Positions 8,340-17,370 of a stretch of 64,000 bases of DNA are shown piece after piece. A model generated the notes under the pieces. The model saw only the letters and a list, made by a program, of their open reading frames with translations. It was not told where the DNA came from and did no database searches. This DNA is from Fictibacillus sp. BK138 (lineage in GTDB: Bacteria; Bacillota; Bacilli; Bacillales; Fictibacillaceae): positions 310,001 to 374,000 of the forward strand of contig NZ_SGXL01000001.1 in the NCBI RefSeq assembly GCF_004216955.1, written 5' to 3'. A program made the position numbers and the translations under genes. Numbering within the stretch: position 1 is the stretch's first letter; every line of letters starts with the position of its first letter.

Positions 8340-8420
8340 GGACTCGGCATATTTCGAACTTTGTCCCGATAAGATGTAGGGAGGGCCCGGCACGGCGGGC
8401 TTATCAAACGGAAAGGGAGT
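8340..8420 (+). promoter_or_regulatory. Possible structured leader of the yjiH-like gene
   Basis: The 5' region can form two hairpins. The first is GGAC(TCG...CGA)..GTCC at about 8340-8371. The second is GATAA plus GCCCG pairing with CGGGC plus TTATC, ending close to the SD (AAAGGGAG, 8412-8419). It matches no riboswitch class I know. Confidence 0.3.
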
Positions 8421-8428
8421 TGAAAGAA

Positions 8429-9727
8429 GTGAAAACTGCAGGTTCCTGGTCTCATTCCTTAAAATTTCTTTTGTTCAGTGCAGTTGGTATTTTCATGTTC
8501 TTCATTCCGATTACGGTCAAAGGAAAGTCGTCTATTCCGCTCGATCACCTTGTAACGTGGGTAAGAGATACGGCTGGTGAAGCGGTTCCGCTCTATGCGT
8601 TGCTTGTCATTCTCCTTGGAGCGGTTTATCCGTTCTACACGAAAACGTGGAACAAAGACCGAGTCACAACCACGTTCTCCTTGTTAAAAGTTGTGGGCTT
8701 GGTCGCAGCTGTTCTTCTTTACTTTGAGTGGGGACCAGGCTGGTTAAGCGACCCGAACATGGGGCCGTTTTTATTCGAAAAACTCGTGATTCCGGTTGGG
8801 TTGCTCGTTCCGATCGGAGCTGTATTTTTAGCCTTTATCGTCGGTTATGGTCTGATGGAGTTTATCGGTGTACTCGTGCAAAAAATCATGCGGCCGATCT
8901 GGAAAACACCGGGCAGGTCAGCGGTTGATGCCGTTGCATCCTTCGTAGGAAGCTATTCGATCGGGTTACTCATCACGAACCGCGTGTTTAAAGAAGGGAA
9001 GTATACGGTAAAAGAAGCGGCGATTATTGCGACAGGATTCTCTACCGTTTCTGCAACGTTCATGATCGTTGTGGCAAACACGCTCGGTCTGATGGAAATG
9101 TGGAACACGTACTTCTGGACGACGCTTGTTGTCACATTCCTCGTAACAGCGATCACGGTTCGAATCCGTCCGTTAAGCAGAATGGATGATACGTATTCAG
9201 GCGGGGAGGGGCAGCCGGAAGAAGTGGTAAGCGAGAAATATCTGCAAACCGCGTGGAGAAGCGCGATGGAATCATCACAGAACGCTCCAGCTTTTTTGAA
9301 CAACATCTGGTCCAACTTAAAAGATGGATTCGTGATGGCGATGAGCATTCTGCCTTCCATCATGAGCGTCGGTCTGATCGGACTTTTGTTAGCAGAATAC
9401 ACGCCTGTATTTGACTGGATCGGCTACGTGTTCTATCCAATCACATGGGCGCTTCAGCTTCCGGATGCGATGCTGGCGGCAAAAGCGGCGTCAATCGGAG
9501 TGGCTGAGATGTTCCTGCCGGCACTCCTTGTAGCTGAAGCGGCGCTTGTTACGAAGTTTGTAATTGGAGTTGTATCTGTCGCTTCTATTCTGTTCTTTTC
9601 AGCAAGCATTCCGTGCGTGCTGTCTACAGAAATCCCAGTGAGCTTACCGAAGCTTGTACTGATCTGGTTCCAGCGTACGGTGCTGGCGTTAATTTTAGCG
9701 ACTCCACTGGCTTATCTTCTTCTATAA
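8429..9727 (+). CDS. YjiH-family membrane protein (nucleoside-recognition/Gate domain)
   Basis: This is a polytopic membrane protein of about 432 residues with nine to eleven hydrophobic segments. It contains the Gate/nucleoside-recognition type repeats (FVGSYSIGLLITNRVFKEGKYTV near the middle, MSILPSIMSVGLIGLLLAEYTP later). It fits the YjiH family, which is presumed to be a transporter of unknown substrate. The reading frame is open from 8261. The upstream 56 codons are basic and lack membrane character, while a GTG at 8429 has SD AAAGGGAG at 9 nt and begins MKTAGSWSHSLKFLLF, typical of the family, so I use it. It is monocistronic. Confidence 0.8.
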   Translation: MKTAGSWSHSLKFLLFSAVGIFMFFIPITVKGKSSIPLDHLVTWVRDTAGEAVPLYALLVILLGAVYPFYTKTWNKDRVTTTFSLLKVVGLVAAVLLYFEWGPGWLSDPNMGPFLFEKLVIPVGLLVPIGAVFLAFIVGYGLMEFIGVLVQKIMRPIWKTPGRSAVDAVASFVGSYSIGLLITNRVFKEGKYTVKEAAIIATGFSTVSATFMIVVANTLGLMEMWNTYFWTTLVVTFLVTAITVRIRPLSRMDDTYSGGEGQPEEVVSEKYLQTAWRSAMESSQNAPAFLNNIWSNLKDGFVMAMSILPSIMSVGLIGLLLAEYTPVFDWIGYVFYPITWALQLPDAMLAAKAASIGVAEMFLPALLVAEAALVTKFVIGVVSVASILFFSASIPCVLSTEIPVSLPKLVLIWFQRTVLALILATPLAYLLL

Positions 9728-9737
9728 AAATAGATTT

Positions 9738-9774
9738 AAGGGTGCTGCTGAAGTGTTTAGGCAGCACCTTTTTT
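9738..9774 (+). terminator. Terminator of the yjiH-like gene
   Basis: AAGGGTGCTGC pairs with GCAGCACCTT, followed by TTTTT. Confidence 0.85.
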
Positions 9775-9891
9775 ATGTGGTTTAGTAATCTAGTACTATT
9801 TTCTAAAATTATCAAAATATATCTTTATTTTTCCAGTAATTATTGTATGATAATGAAGCAGTGATTTGAATGGAATGGGGAGAAGAAAGAG

Positions 9892-12213
9892 TTGAAAAGG
9901 AAATTCAGTTCATTATTTTTAATGGCAGTATTAATGTTTAGTATTTTTCCTTTTACTAGTTTTGCAAACGAAGACTATCCGACTTATCAAAGTTTATCGG
10001 TAAGTCCGCAAGAAGCGAAGATAAACGAACAGGTATGGTTTGATCTTTATGCACCGGATTCGGCTTATTTTATGCTAGAAGCACGCCTTACGTATTTATC
10101 TCCACAGGGGGAAGAGCGTGTGATTGAATTATCTGGTCCCGATCATTGGACAGGCCAGTTTACAGCAACTTCATTTGACGAAGTGGGAACGTGGCAGCTT
10201 CAAAGCATCTATCTATACGATGACAGCTACAACAGCAGTACTTTTACGCGAGAACAAATCGATCAGCCTGAGAATTATGATTTTACGATATTGAATGAAG
10301 AAGCAGAAATAGATGTAGCAGCTCCCATCGTGGATGCTATTACTTTTGAAAAAGAGCAAGTTCAAGCAGGCGATTTCACTAAAATTAAAGTTTCAGCGAG
10401 TGATGATACAGGAGTAGAGTGGGTCACACTTGGTTTATACAATACAGCAGGACGCGGAAACGATTACGTGACGAATTTTGTAAAAACAGAAGATGGAACG
10501 TTTGAAGCTACATGGTGGGTTCCGCAATACACAGACCCCGGCAAGTGGAAAGTAAACTGGGTGTATGCCGGTGATGCTGCAGGAAATCAGTACAACTGGG
10601 ATGACTATATGGGTGACTACCCAGCTTCATTTGGCACCATTCAAGTGTTAAACGACAATCCTGATAATACGGCACCAACGGTTTCCAGCATTCTATTTTT
10701 AAACGGAGTTGCTGAGGCAGGGCAAGAAAATACACTACAGCTTGAAGCAGATGATGATTTGTCTGGAATCAACTATCTTTCAGTGGAACTGAGAAATGAA
10801 TTTGGACAACGACTTTATATAGATGGAATCTATTTAAGTGAAGAAGGTTTCTGGACAAGCAGCTTTGTTGTTCCTTCTTATATGAAAAATTCAACGTTCA
10901 AAGTTTGGAATGTATATACACAAGACAATGCGGGAAATGTGGATCATCAGTTTTACGAAGATGAGTATCCGGCTAGCTTTGGCACTTTTGAAGTCCAAAA
11001 TGCAAATGAAGATACCAATGCTCCAATCGTTCAATCTGTAACCTTTGACAAAGATTCAATGGTGACAGAAGATACGAACGTAGTAAGGGTTGCGGCAACT
11101 GACGATAACAGTGGAATTGAGAGTATGGACATCTATATGCAGAGTCCCACAGGTAAAGGGATGACGAGTACATACCTTTATCAAGATGAAGAAGGTAACT
11201 TTATGGGAGAGTTTTCTATCCCGCCTTACACAGAACCAGGAGAGTGGAGAGTATCTCAAATCGTCGCGAGAGACTTTGCCGGAAATGTGTTAGATGTCAC
11301 ATATACAGTAGAGAACTATCCAGAATCATTCGGAACCTTTAACGTGGAGAACAGTGAATATGATTTTACGCCGCCTACCATTAATAAGGTAATCTTCCAA
11401 ACACCTGAAGTCAAAGGCAGCGAAGAAGCTCGATTGACGGTTTACCCAGAAGATTCTCAAACGGTACCAGCATTTGTTGAGGTTGAACTGGTGAGCCCGA
11501 GCGGTCAGCAAGTATTAACAGGCAACACCGACTATTTGGACGAGAGCGGATTGATGCATATTTCGATCCCAGTTCCTGGTGATGCAGAACACGGAGAATG
11601 GCTTGTTAAACAAGTGAAGATTATGGACATCGCCGGAAACGAAGCGGTCTACACATACAGCGCTGATGACTACCCAGCAAATTTCGGCAAGTTGTTTGTA
11701 AATAACGATACCGTTGCCCCTAAAGCGCCATTGGTTGATGAAGTCAGTGATAGAGATACAATGGTAAAAGGTACGGCAGAACCACTTTCTACGATTTCCG
11801 TCATGATAAATGGTGAGGTGTTGGCAGAGAGTCAAGCTGATGATGATGGAACATTCTCAGTAGAAATTCCAGTTCAAAAAACAGGTACCTTACTAGAAGT
11901 AACCGCTGTGGATGCTACTGGTAACCAATCAGAGGCTGCAACTATAACAGTTTTAGATAAAACAGCTCCTGAATCTCCGACAGTAACGAAAGTAACAAAG
12001 GAAATGGCTGCTGGAACGGGAGAACCTGGATCGACTGTTTCTGTAACAAATCATGCCGGAAGAGTGCTTGGCTCCTCTAAAGCAGACAAAAATGGCAGCT
12101 TTCTTGTGAAATTCGCCAAACAGAAAAATCATACCGTTATTTTTGTAGATGCAAAAGATTCCGCAGGGAACGAAAGTGATAAAGTAGAGGTTTATATAAA
12201 AGAAGCAAGATAA
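9892..12213 (+). CDS. Secreted protein with tandem Ig-like repeats
   Basis: The 773-residue exported protein has a signal peptide (1-25, ending SFA). It carries four to five related modules of about 115 residues, each running from a VTFDK-type strand through ATDD.SG and GEW..S...DxAGN to YPxSFGTFxVxN (ends near 250, 365, 480 and 600). Two different bacterial Ig modules close it (about 605-690 and 690-773; AP..P.V..V..KGTAEP). No catalytic motif, LPXTG or membrane anchor is visible. This is an adhesin-, matrix- or S-layer-associated architecture; the function is unknown. The start is TTG with SD GGGGAGAAG. Repeat identity is moderate, so the repeats are old rather than recent copies. Confidence 0.75.
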   Translation: MKRKFSSLFLMAVLMFSIFPFTSFANEDYPTYQSLSVSPQEAKINEQVWFDLYAPDSAYFMLEARLTYLSPQGEERVIELSGPDHWTGQFTATSFDEVGTWQLQSIYLYDDSYNSSTFTREQIDQPENYDFTILNEEAEIDVAAPIVDAITFEKEQVQAGDFTKIKVSASDDTGVEWVTLGLYNTAGRGNDYVTNFVKTEDGTFEATWWVPQYTDPGKWKVNWVYAGDAAGNQYNWDDYMGDYPASFGTIQVLNDNPDNTAPTVSSILFLNGVAEAGQENTLQLEADDDLSGINYLSVELRNEFGQRLYIDGIYLSEEGFWTSSFVVPSYMKNSTFKVWNVYTQDNAGNVDHQFYEDEYPASFGTFEVQNANEDTNAPIVQSVTFDKDSMVTEDTNVVRVAATDDNSGIESMDIYMQSPTGKGMTSTYLYQDEEGNFMGEFSIPPYTEPGEWRVSQIVARDFAGNVLDVTYTVENYPESFGTFNVENSEYDFTPPTINKVIFQTPEVKGSEEARLTVYPEDSQTVPAFVEVELVSPSGQQVLTGNTDYLDESGLMHISIPVPGDAEHGEWLVKQVKIMDIAGNEAVYTYSADDYPANFGKLFVNNDTVAPKAPLVDEVSDRDTMVKGTAEPLSTISVMINGEVLAESQADDDGTFSVEIPVQKTGTLLEVTAVDATGNQSEAATITVLDKTAPESPTVTKVTKEMAAGTGEPGSTVSVTNHAGRVLGSSKADKNGSFLVKFAKQKNHTVIFVDAKDSAGNESDKVEVYIKEAR

Positions 12214-12219
12214 TAAGTC

Positions 12220-12256
12220 AAAACCAGTCAGAGTATCGCGCTTTGACTGGTTTTTT
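12220..12256 (+). terminator. Terminator of the Ig-repeat gene
   Basis: AAACCAGTCA pairs with TGACTGGTTT, followed by a run of T. Confidence 0.85.
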
Positions 12257-12345
12257 GTAATGTTTTTCAATAAACGTAAAACGGGTTGAGATGAAAGCCC
12301 TTTAACGATAGAATAATAGCATATAGAATTAAATAGTGATCATTA

Positions 12346-12440
12346 CCACTAGGGGTGCCTTGTAAAAGGCTGAGATTGAAGTGAACTTTAAGACCCTTGG
12401 AACCTGATTTGGTTAGAACCAGCGTAGGGAAGTGGTGTGT
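12346..12440 (+). promoter_or_regulatory. TPP (THI-box) riboswitch
   Basis: The sequence carries the class motifs in order: ACTAGGGGTGCC, GGCTGAGAT, GACCCTTGGAACCTGATTTG, GTTAGAACCAGCGTAGGGAAGTG. It precedes the thiazole operon, which it should switch off when thiamine pyrophosphate is plentiful. Confidence 0.97.
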
Positions 12441-12484
12441 GGAACAGATTTTTTTTAACGAAATGATACACTGAAAATTTGTGA

Positions 12485-12521
12485 AACCACCTCTTTGCTG
12501 CATAAAGGAGGTGGTTTTTTA
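12485..12521 (+). terminator. TPP-controlled terminator that also holds the tenI SD
   Basis: AACCACCTCTTT pairs with AAAGGAGGTGGTT, followed by six T. The right arm contains AAAGGAGG, the only SD for tenI, so the hairpin would both end transcription and hide the ribosome site in any read-through RNA. Confidence 0.85.
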
Positions 12522-12523
12522 TT

Positions 12524-13132
12524 TTGGAAAAACAACTGCATGTCATAACGACCGGAAAGGAAAGAACTGAACAGATCATCAGAATCGCGCGTGAAATACA
12601 CTCATACATCACTGCTCTTCACATACGTGAAAAAACAATAACTGCGAAAGAACTGACCATGTTGCTCAAACAGCTAGAAAGTAACGGCGTGCCAATGAGT
12701 AAAATCATAATAAACGACCGTGTCGATGTGGCGGTATGCTGTCAGGCGAAAGGGGTGCAACTCGGCTTTCGCAGTTTGGACACAGCTCTCGTACGGGCAG
12801 CTTTTCCTGGTTTGATGATCGGCTGTTCGGTTCATTGCTTGGAGGAAGTAAGAAATGCGGAACAAAACGGAGCAGATTTCCTCTTTTATGGTCACATTTT
12901 TCCGACAGAATCAAAACGAGATCAAGATCCAAGGGGCATCGATCAGTTGCAGTATATCGTAGAGCAGAGCACATTGCCAGTTATCGCGATCGGGGGCGTC
13001 CAGCCGGAAAATGTTCGAGAAGTTCTGCAGACAGGTGCAGCAGGAATTGCCGTTTTGTCAGGGATTATGGAAGCTGAATCACCGCTTAAAGCAGTGAAAG
13101 CATACAAACGCGAACTGGAGGTGTTCCAATGA
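12524..13132 (+). CDS. tenI: Thiazole tautomerase TenI
   Basis: The 202-residue TIM-barrel protein belongs to the thiamine-phosphate-synthase superfamily. First position in a thiO-thiS-thiG-thiF operon and the motif GHIFPTESK with a following DPRG point to TenI, which aromatises the thiazole product made by ThiG. A phosphate-binding loop (AIGGVQPENV, GIAVLSGI) is present at the C-terminal end. ThiE in Bacillus usually sits elsewhere with thiM, so ThiE is less likely but not excluded by sequence reading alone. The start is TTG, about 12 nt after the SD held in the terminator hairpin. The stop overlaps the thiO start (ATGA). Confidence 0.85.
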   Translation: MEKQLHVITTGKERTEQIIRIAREIHSYITALHIREKTITAKELTMLLKQLESNGVPMSKIIINDRVDVAVCCQAKGVQLGFRSLDTALVRAAFPGLMIGCSVHCLEEVRNAEQNGADFLFYGHIFPTESKRDQDPRGIDQLQYIVEQSTLPVIAIGGVQPENVREVLQTGAAGIAVLSGIMEAESPLKAVKAYKRELEVFQ

Positions 13133-14202
13133 GTTCAACGTATGATGCCATTGTCATTGGAGGTGGTGTGATCGGTTGTTCCATCGCCTATCAGTTATCC
13201 AAAAAGCAAAAGAAAGTTCTTCTGCTGGAAAAAGGCAGAGTCGGAGAGAAAGCGTCTAGTGCGGCAGCGGGAATGCTTGGTGCACAAATGGAATTTGGTG
13301 TTGATCACCCTCTCTTTCCGCTTGCAAAAAGGAGCCGTCAGATGTTCGGGGCATTGTCGCAAGAGTTGTACGCAGTAAGCGGTGTTGACATTGAACTTAT
13401 TGAAAATGGAATTTATGAGCTTTCCTATACAGATGCCGAGTCTGATCAGCTTCAGAAACGAGCAGCCAGAGAGGCATTTTATGGAGAGTCGGTAGGCTGG
13501 TTATCGTCTGAAGAGGTTCTGGAACGGGAGCCTGCACTTTCCTCTGACATAAAAGGAGCAGTGTACTTTCCTAGCGATGGGCAGGTCTCACCCATAAAGC
13601 TTACAAAAGCTTTTCTGGAAGGCTCAAGATTTTACGGAACAGAAGTAAGAGAATATACGGAAGTAATGAGGCTCGCGCAAAACGGAGATCAGGTGACAGG
13701 TGTGGAAACAAATACGGAAACCATATTGGCTCAACAAGTCATTTTAGCAGGCGGTGTATGGAGTTCTAGTATCTTACCTCCGCTTGGTATGGTGCCCGTA
13801 AAAGGTGAATGCCTTTCGTTTACGACGAGTGGACCACTTCTAACCGGAACCATCAAATACAAGAACGTTTACGTCGTACCAAAGCCGAACAATCGGCTCG
13901 TGATCGGTGCCACAAGCATTCCTCATACTTTCGATGAAAAAGTTACCTGTGCCGGAATGATTGAATTGATGGAAAGAGCAAGGCAAATGGTTCCGGGAAT
14001 TGAAGAAGCCGCGTTTGAAAAAGCGTGGACGGGGATCCGGCCTCAAACAAAAGAGGGGAGACCCTATATCGGCCATCATCCACAGATCGAGGGGCTGCTT
14101 GTTGCAGCAGGGCATTTCCGCAACGGAATCCTGCTGTCACCGATCACCGGAACTATGATGGCCGACCAAATAGAAAGAGAGGTGCTTTTAAATGAAGCTT
14201 AA
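13129..14202 (+). CDS. thiO: Glycine oxidase ThiO
   Basis: This 357-residue FAD enzyme of the D-amino-acid oxidase fold makes the dehydroglycine used for thiazole assembly. The dinucleotide motif GGGVIGCS lies at residues 10-17, and the conserved C-terminal GHFRNGILLSP region binds the flavin and glycine. Length matches B. subtilis ThiO/GoxB. The ATG overlaps the tenI stop by 4 nt, and the 3' end overlaps thiS by 11 nt, so translation is coupled. Confidence 0.93.
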   Translation: MSSTYDAIVIGGGVIGCSIAYQLSKKQKKVLLLEKGRVGEKASSAAAGMLGAQMEFGVDHPLFPLAKRSRQMFGALSQELYAVSGVDIELIENGIYELSYTDAESDQLQKRAAREAFYGESVGWLSSEEVLEREPALSSDIKGAVYFPSDGQVSPIKLTKAFLEGSRFYGTEVREYTEVMRLAQNGDQVTGVETNTETILAQQVILAGGVWSSSILPPLGMVPVKGECLSFTTSGPLLTGTIKYKNVYVVPKPNNRLVIGATSIPHTFDEKVTCAGMIELMERARQMVPGIEEAAFEKAWTGIRPQTKEGRPYIGHHPQIEGLLVAAGHFRNGILLSPITGTMMADQIEREVLLNEA

Positions 14203-14395
14203 AATAAACGGCGATGAGGTACAGGTGCCAGATGCGCTTCAATCAGTCACAGAACTGCTCGAACATTTAAAACTGAACGATCAGATGATCATTGCAGAAG
14301 TAAACGAAAAAATTATTCAAAATGAAGAGCAAAACAACAAGCAAATAAAAGAAGACGACAGAATCGAGCTTGTACGATTTGTTGGAGGAGGATGA
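14192..14395 (+). CDS. thiS: Sulfur carrier protein ThiS
   Basis: The 67-residue ubiquitin-like carrier ends in GGG. Its C-terminal glycine is adenylated by ThiF and converted to thiocarboxylate, the sulfur donor to ThiG. The gene overlaps thiO, and its last codons (GGAGGAGGA) double as the ribosome binding site for thiG. Confidence 0.95.
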   Translation: MKLKINGDEVQVPDALQSVTELLEHLKLNDQMIIAEVNEKIIQNEEQNNKQIKEDDRIELVRFVGGG

Positions 14396-14399
14396 TTTG

Positions 14400-15167
14400 A
14401 TGTTACATATTGGACCTTATTCATTTTTATCAAGACTGCTTTTAGGAACAGGGAAATACACGGATTTTGAGACGCAGAAAAAAGCGGTAGATGCTTCTGG
14501 GTCTGAGATTTTAACGTTTGCGGTCCGCCGGATGAATATTTACGAAGCGGGCCAGCCAAACTTTCTGGAGATGCTCGACTTGAAAAAATACACCTTGCTG
14601 CCTAACACGGCTGGTGCTAAAACGGCAGCAGAAGCCGTACGTATTGCAAAACTGGCGAAAGCGTCGGGATTATGTGATATGGTAAAAGTAGAAGTGATCG
14701 GCTGCGCGAAAACGCTGCTGCCGGATCCAGTTGAAACATTAAAAGCGACAGAAGAACTTTTGAAAGAAGGATTCATCGTTCTGCCTTACACGTCTGATGA
14801 TATAGTGCTCGCTAGGCGTTTGGAAGAGCTGGGTTCCCATGCGATCATGCCTGCTGCTTCACCGATCGGTTCTGGGCAAGGGATCATCAACCCTCTCTAC
14901 CTAAAATTTATCATAGAACAGACGCAGGTTCCGGTGATCGTGGATGCAGGAATCGGTTCGCCGAGTGATGCGATGATTGCGATGGAGCTCGGTGCGGACG
15001 GTGTGCTTTTGAACACGGCGGTTGCATGTGCAAAGGACCCTGTGAAGATGGCCTTGGCAATGAAGTTAGCTGTAGAAGCAGGTCAATTAGGATTTGAAGC
15101 GGGCAGAATCCCGAGAAAAGAAACAGCAACTGCGAGCAGTCCTATAGAAGGGTTGAGTGTGAAGTGA
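14400..15167 (+). CDS. thiG: Thiazole synthase ThiG
   Basis: The 255-residue TIM barrel condenses DXP, dehydroglycine and ThiS-thiocarboxylate. Counting from the ATG at 14400, the Schiff-base lysine is Lys96 in MVKVEVIG, the position known in Bacillus. Family motifs [14 protein letters not shown]-like ([15 protein letters not shown]), GSGQGI and [10 protein letters not shown] are intact. A longer upstream frame exists, but the SD GGAGGAGG 8 nt before 14400 decides the start. It overlaps thiF by 4 nt. Confidence 0.95.
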   Translation: MLHIGPYSFLSRLLLGTGKYTDFETQKKAVDASGSEILTFAVRRMNIYEAGQPNFLEMLDLKKYTLLPNTAGAKTAAEAVRIAKLAKASGLCDMVKVEVIGCAKTLLPDPVETLKATEELLKEGFIVLPYTSDDIVLARRLEELGSHAIMPAASPIGSGQGIINPLYLKFIIEQTQVPVIVDAGIGSPSDAMIAMELGADGVLLNTAVACAKDPVKMALAMKLAVEAGQLGFEAGRIPRKETATASSPIEGLSVK

Positions 15168-16180
15168 ATGACAGGTATTCGAGGCAAGAACTTTTTAGTC
15201 CGATAGGGAAAGAAGGGCAAGCGAAAATTCGCGGAAAAAGCGTGCTGATCATAGGCGCAGGTGCACTTGGTGCATCTAGTGCCGAAGCGCTCACCCGTGC
15301 AGGTGTGAAGAGGATTGTCCTCGTCGACCGGGATTATGTGGACTGGACAAATCTTCACCGTCAGCAGCTATATTCAGAAGAAGACGCTGAGAATCAGCTG
15401 CCAAAAGTCATTGCGGCTAAAAATCAATTGCAAAAGATTAATCGTAATGTAGAAATCGAGGCTAATGTGATGGATATGGGCATCGAGGAAGCAGAAGAGC
15501 TCATCTCGGGAATCGATCTTATTTTAGATGCCACAGATAACTTTGAAACGAGACTTTTGATCAACGATTTGGCTCAAAAATATCAGGTACCCTGGATATA
15601 CGGGGCATGTGTGGGAAGCTACGGAATCAGCTATACCATACTTCCTGGAGAAGGACCGTGCCTGAATTGTCTTCTGGATAAAATTCCTGCAAACGGCCAA
15701 ACATGTGATACGGCTGGAATCATTGCCCCGGCAGTTCAGATGGTCGTCGCTTACCAGACGGCAGAGGCTTTGAAAATTTTGGTTGACGATTTTAAAGCGG
15801 TTCGACGTAAGGTCGTGACGTTTGATCTTTGGGAGAACCAGCAGATGCAGCTGGGGATGGAAAAGGCGAAGAAAAAGGATTGTCCTTCATGCGGTCCAAA
15901 TCCGTCTTATCCTTATTTAGAAAGAAGATCTGAATTAAAGACGGCTGTGTTATGCGGTCGGGATACAGTTCAGATCCGCCCATCCTACAACCGCGAGATC
16001 GACTTGGAAGAGATGGAGAAGAAGTTGGTGTCTAACGGTAATGTGCGGCGAAACGCGTTTTTGCTGGAAGTGCAAAGCGATAGTCGTCGATTGGTTCTTT
16101 TTAAAGATGGCCGTGCGCTCGTTCATGGAACGAAAGATATTGCAGAAGCGAAATCAATCTATCATAGATTCATAGGATAA
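15164..16180 (+). CDS. thiF: Adenylyltransferase ThiF
   Basis: The 338-residue E1-like enzyme activates the ThiS C-terminus. The ATP-binding loop is [14 protein letters not shown] near residue 30. Two zinc CxxC pairs are visible (CLNC near 165, CPSC near 243). A short C-terminal extension (about 255-338) resembles that of Bacillus ThiF and is not a rhodanese. The start is GTG, overlapping the thiG stop (GTGA). thiD, which ends the B. subtilis operon, is absent here; thiF is the last gene. Confidence 0.92.
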   Translation: MNDRYSRQELFSPIGKEGQAKIRGKSVLIIGAGALGASSAEALTRAGVKRIVLVDRDYVDWTNLHRQQLYSEEDAENQLPKVIAAKNQLQKINRNVEIEANVMDMGIEEAEELISGIDLILDATDNFETRLLINDLAQKYQVPWIYGACVGSYGISYTILPGEGPCLNCLLDKIPANGQTCDTAGIIAPAVQMVVAYQTAEALKILVDDFKAVRRKVVTFDLWENQQMQLGMEKAKKKDCPSCGPNPSYPYLERRSELKTAVLCGRDTVQIRPSYNREIDLEEMEKKLVSNGNVRRNAFLLEVQSDSRRLVLFKDGRALVHGTKDIAEAKSIYHRFIG

Positions 16181-16237
16181 AAAATAGGAATAGGTTGACT
16201 GTTTTTGTATAATAGAAAATAGGAGGTGATTTGAATT

Positions 16238-16531
16238 ATGGAGTTTATGGAGTATTTAGAGCTGTTATGTAATATGGACGCCATACTTTTATCGATTAGT
16301 ATCGCGCTGACTTTCATCATTGTTGGACAGTTTTATACTTTTGTAAGCAGTCGTGTAGCCCATAAGTCAAATCGTCCTGAGAAAAGGGATCAGTACTGTC
16401 TAGAAAGGATAATGACAGACCCACGCCTCGTTCAAAACTATTGTTTCATTCGAAACGAAATAGCACGTAAAATGTTCAGAAAAGAAACACCTGATGATAA
16501 AGAGGGACACTTACACTCCTTGTTTGCTTAG
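16238..16531 (+). CDS. MifM-like translation-arrest sensor ORF
   Basis: The 97-residue protein has an acidic N-terminus, one membrane segment (about 15-37) and a basic cytosolic tail ending FIRNEIARKMFRK-TPDDKEG. Length, topology and position directly before a YidC2-type insertase gene match B. subtilis MifM. MifM monitors membrane insertion by stalling its own ribosome and so opens the yidC2 ribosome site. The tail pattern (Arg-Ile, Met, then an acidic cluster about 10 residues before the end) is reminiscent of the MifM arrest region, but I compared it from memory only. SD AGGAGGTGA is strong. The last codons form the left arm of the SD-masking hairpin. Confidence 0.7.
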   Translation: MEFMEYLELLCNMDAILLSISIALTFIIVGQFYTFVSSRVAHKSNRPEKRDQYCLERIMTDPRLVQNYCFIRNEIARKMFRKETPDDKEGHLHSLFA

Positions 16532-16549
16532 AGTTTTAAAAACAAGGAG
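16516..16549 (+). promoter_or_regulatory. SD-sequestering hairpin of the yidC2-type gene
   Basis: CTCCTTGTTT (16516-16525, inside the 3' codons of the MifM-like ORF) pairs perfectly with AAACAAGGAG (16540-16549), which contains the SD of the insertase gene. The 14-nt loop holds the upstream stop codon. A ribosome stalled near the end of the ORF would keep the SD free. Confidence 0.85.
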
Positions 16550-16555
16550 GAACAA

Positions 16556-17308
16556 TTGTTGAAAAAGTATTTATCCATTCTTTCATTAATGTTTATTTTC
16601 ATTCTATCAGGCTGCAATAACGCTCCTATCACAGCAGAGAGCACTGGAGTCTGGAACCATTTTTTCATATATCCGTTTTCACAGCTCATTCAGTTGGTCG
16701 CTGCTATCTTTAACGATAACTATGGGCTTGCCATTATATTTTTAACGATCATCATTCGATTCCTGATTATGCCACTCACTTTAAAACAAACAAAAAACCA
16801 GGAAAAGATGAAAAAGATCCAGCCGGAAATCAAACTGCTTCGTGATAAATATTCCGGAAAAGATCGGGAAACTCAGTTAAAATTACAAAATGAATTAATG
16901 ACGGTTTATAAAAAATACGAGGTAAATCCAATATCCATGGGATGTTTGCCTCTCTTGATCCAAATGCCCATATTGTTCGCCTTCTATTACGCCATCATCA
17001 AAACGAAAGAAATTGCCCTGCACAATTTTCTTTGGTTTAACCTAGGTTCAGCAGATCCCTTGCATCTGCTGCCGATCTTAGCGGCACTTACAACTTTCGT
17101 TCAATTCAAATTGAGTACGAGTGAGGTGACGGAGGCAAACCCGCAAATGAAAATGATGGGTTACGTTATGCCGGTTATTATTCTTGCTTCTGCATGGAAA
17201 CTATCAGCTGTGCTGCCACTGTATTGGATCGTTGGGAATGTGTTCTTAACCATTCAAAATGTGGTGTTGCAAAAAATAAAGAGAAAAACCGCATCTAATA
17301 GTTTTTAA
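16556..17308 (+). CDS. yidC2: Membrane protein insertase, YidC2/OxaI type
   Basis: The 250-residue protein is a Bacillus-type short YidC. It has a lipoprotein signal with Cys20 (FILSGC), five membrane segments, the conserved hydrophilic-groove arginine Arg68 (IIIRFLIMPL) and the charged cytosolic hairpin (about 78-118). It inserts and folds membrane proteins with or without Sec. SpoIIIJ (YidC1) is normally linked to rnpA/jag; this gene instead follows a MifM-like ORF, so it is the inducible YqjG/YidC2 paralogue. Two consecutive TTG codons (16556, 16559) are possible starts after SD AAGGAGG. Confidence 0.88.
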   Translation: MLKKYLSILSLMFIFILSGCNNAPITAESTGVWNHFFIYPFSQLIQLVAAIFNDNYGLAIIFLTIIIRFLIMPLTLKQTKNQEKMKKIQPEIKLLRDKYSGKDRETQLKLQNELMTVYKKYEVNPISMGCLPLLIQMPILFAFYYAIIKTKEIALHNFLWFNLGSADPLHLLPILAALTTFVQFKLSTSEVTEANPQMKMMGYVMPVIILASAWKLSAVLPLYWIVGNVFLTIQNVVLQKIKRKTASNSF

Positions 17309-17325
17309 TAAAACGACGGAAATAA

Positions 17326-17358
17326 GTAAACGACCAGACATTGATCTGGTCGTTTTTG
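17326..17358. terminator. Bidirectional terminator between yidC2 and a DMT gene
   Basis: AAACGACCAGA pairs with TCTGGTCGTTT, with A and T runs on the two sides. Confidence 0.85.
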
Positions 17359-17370
17359 ATTGTGTTTAGT

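Noticed and set aside
8261-8428. N-terminal extension of the YjiH-family protein
   Set aside because: The extra 56 codons are basic, unlike the family, and a GTG at 8429 has a good SD and the normal N-terminus.
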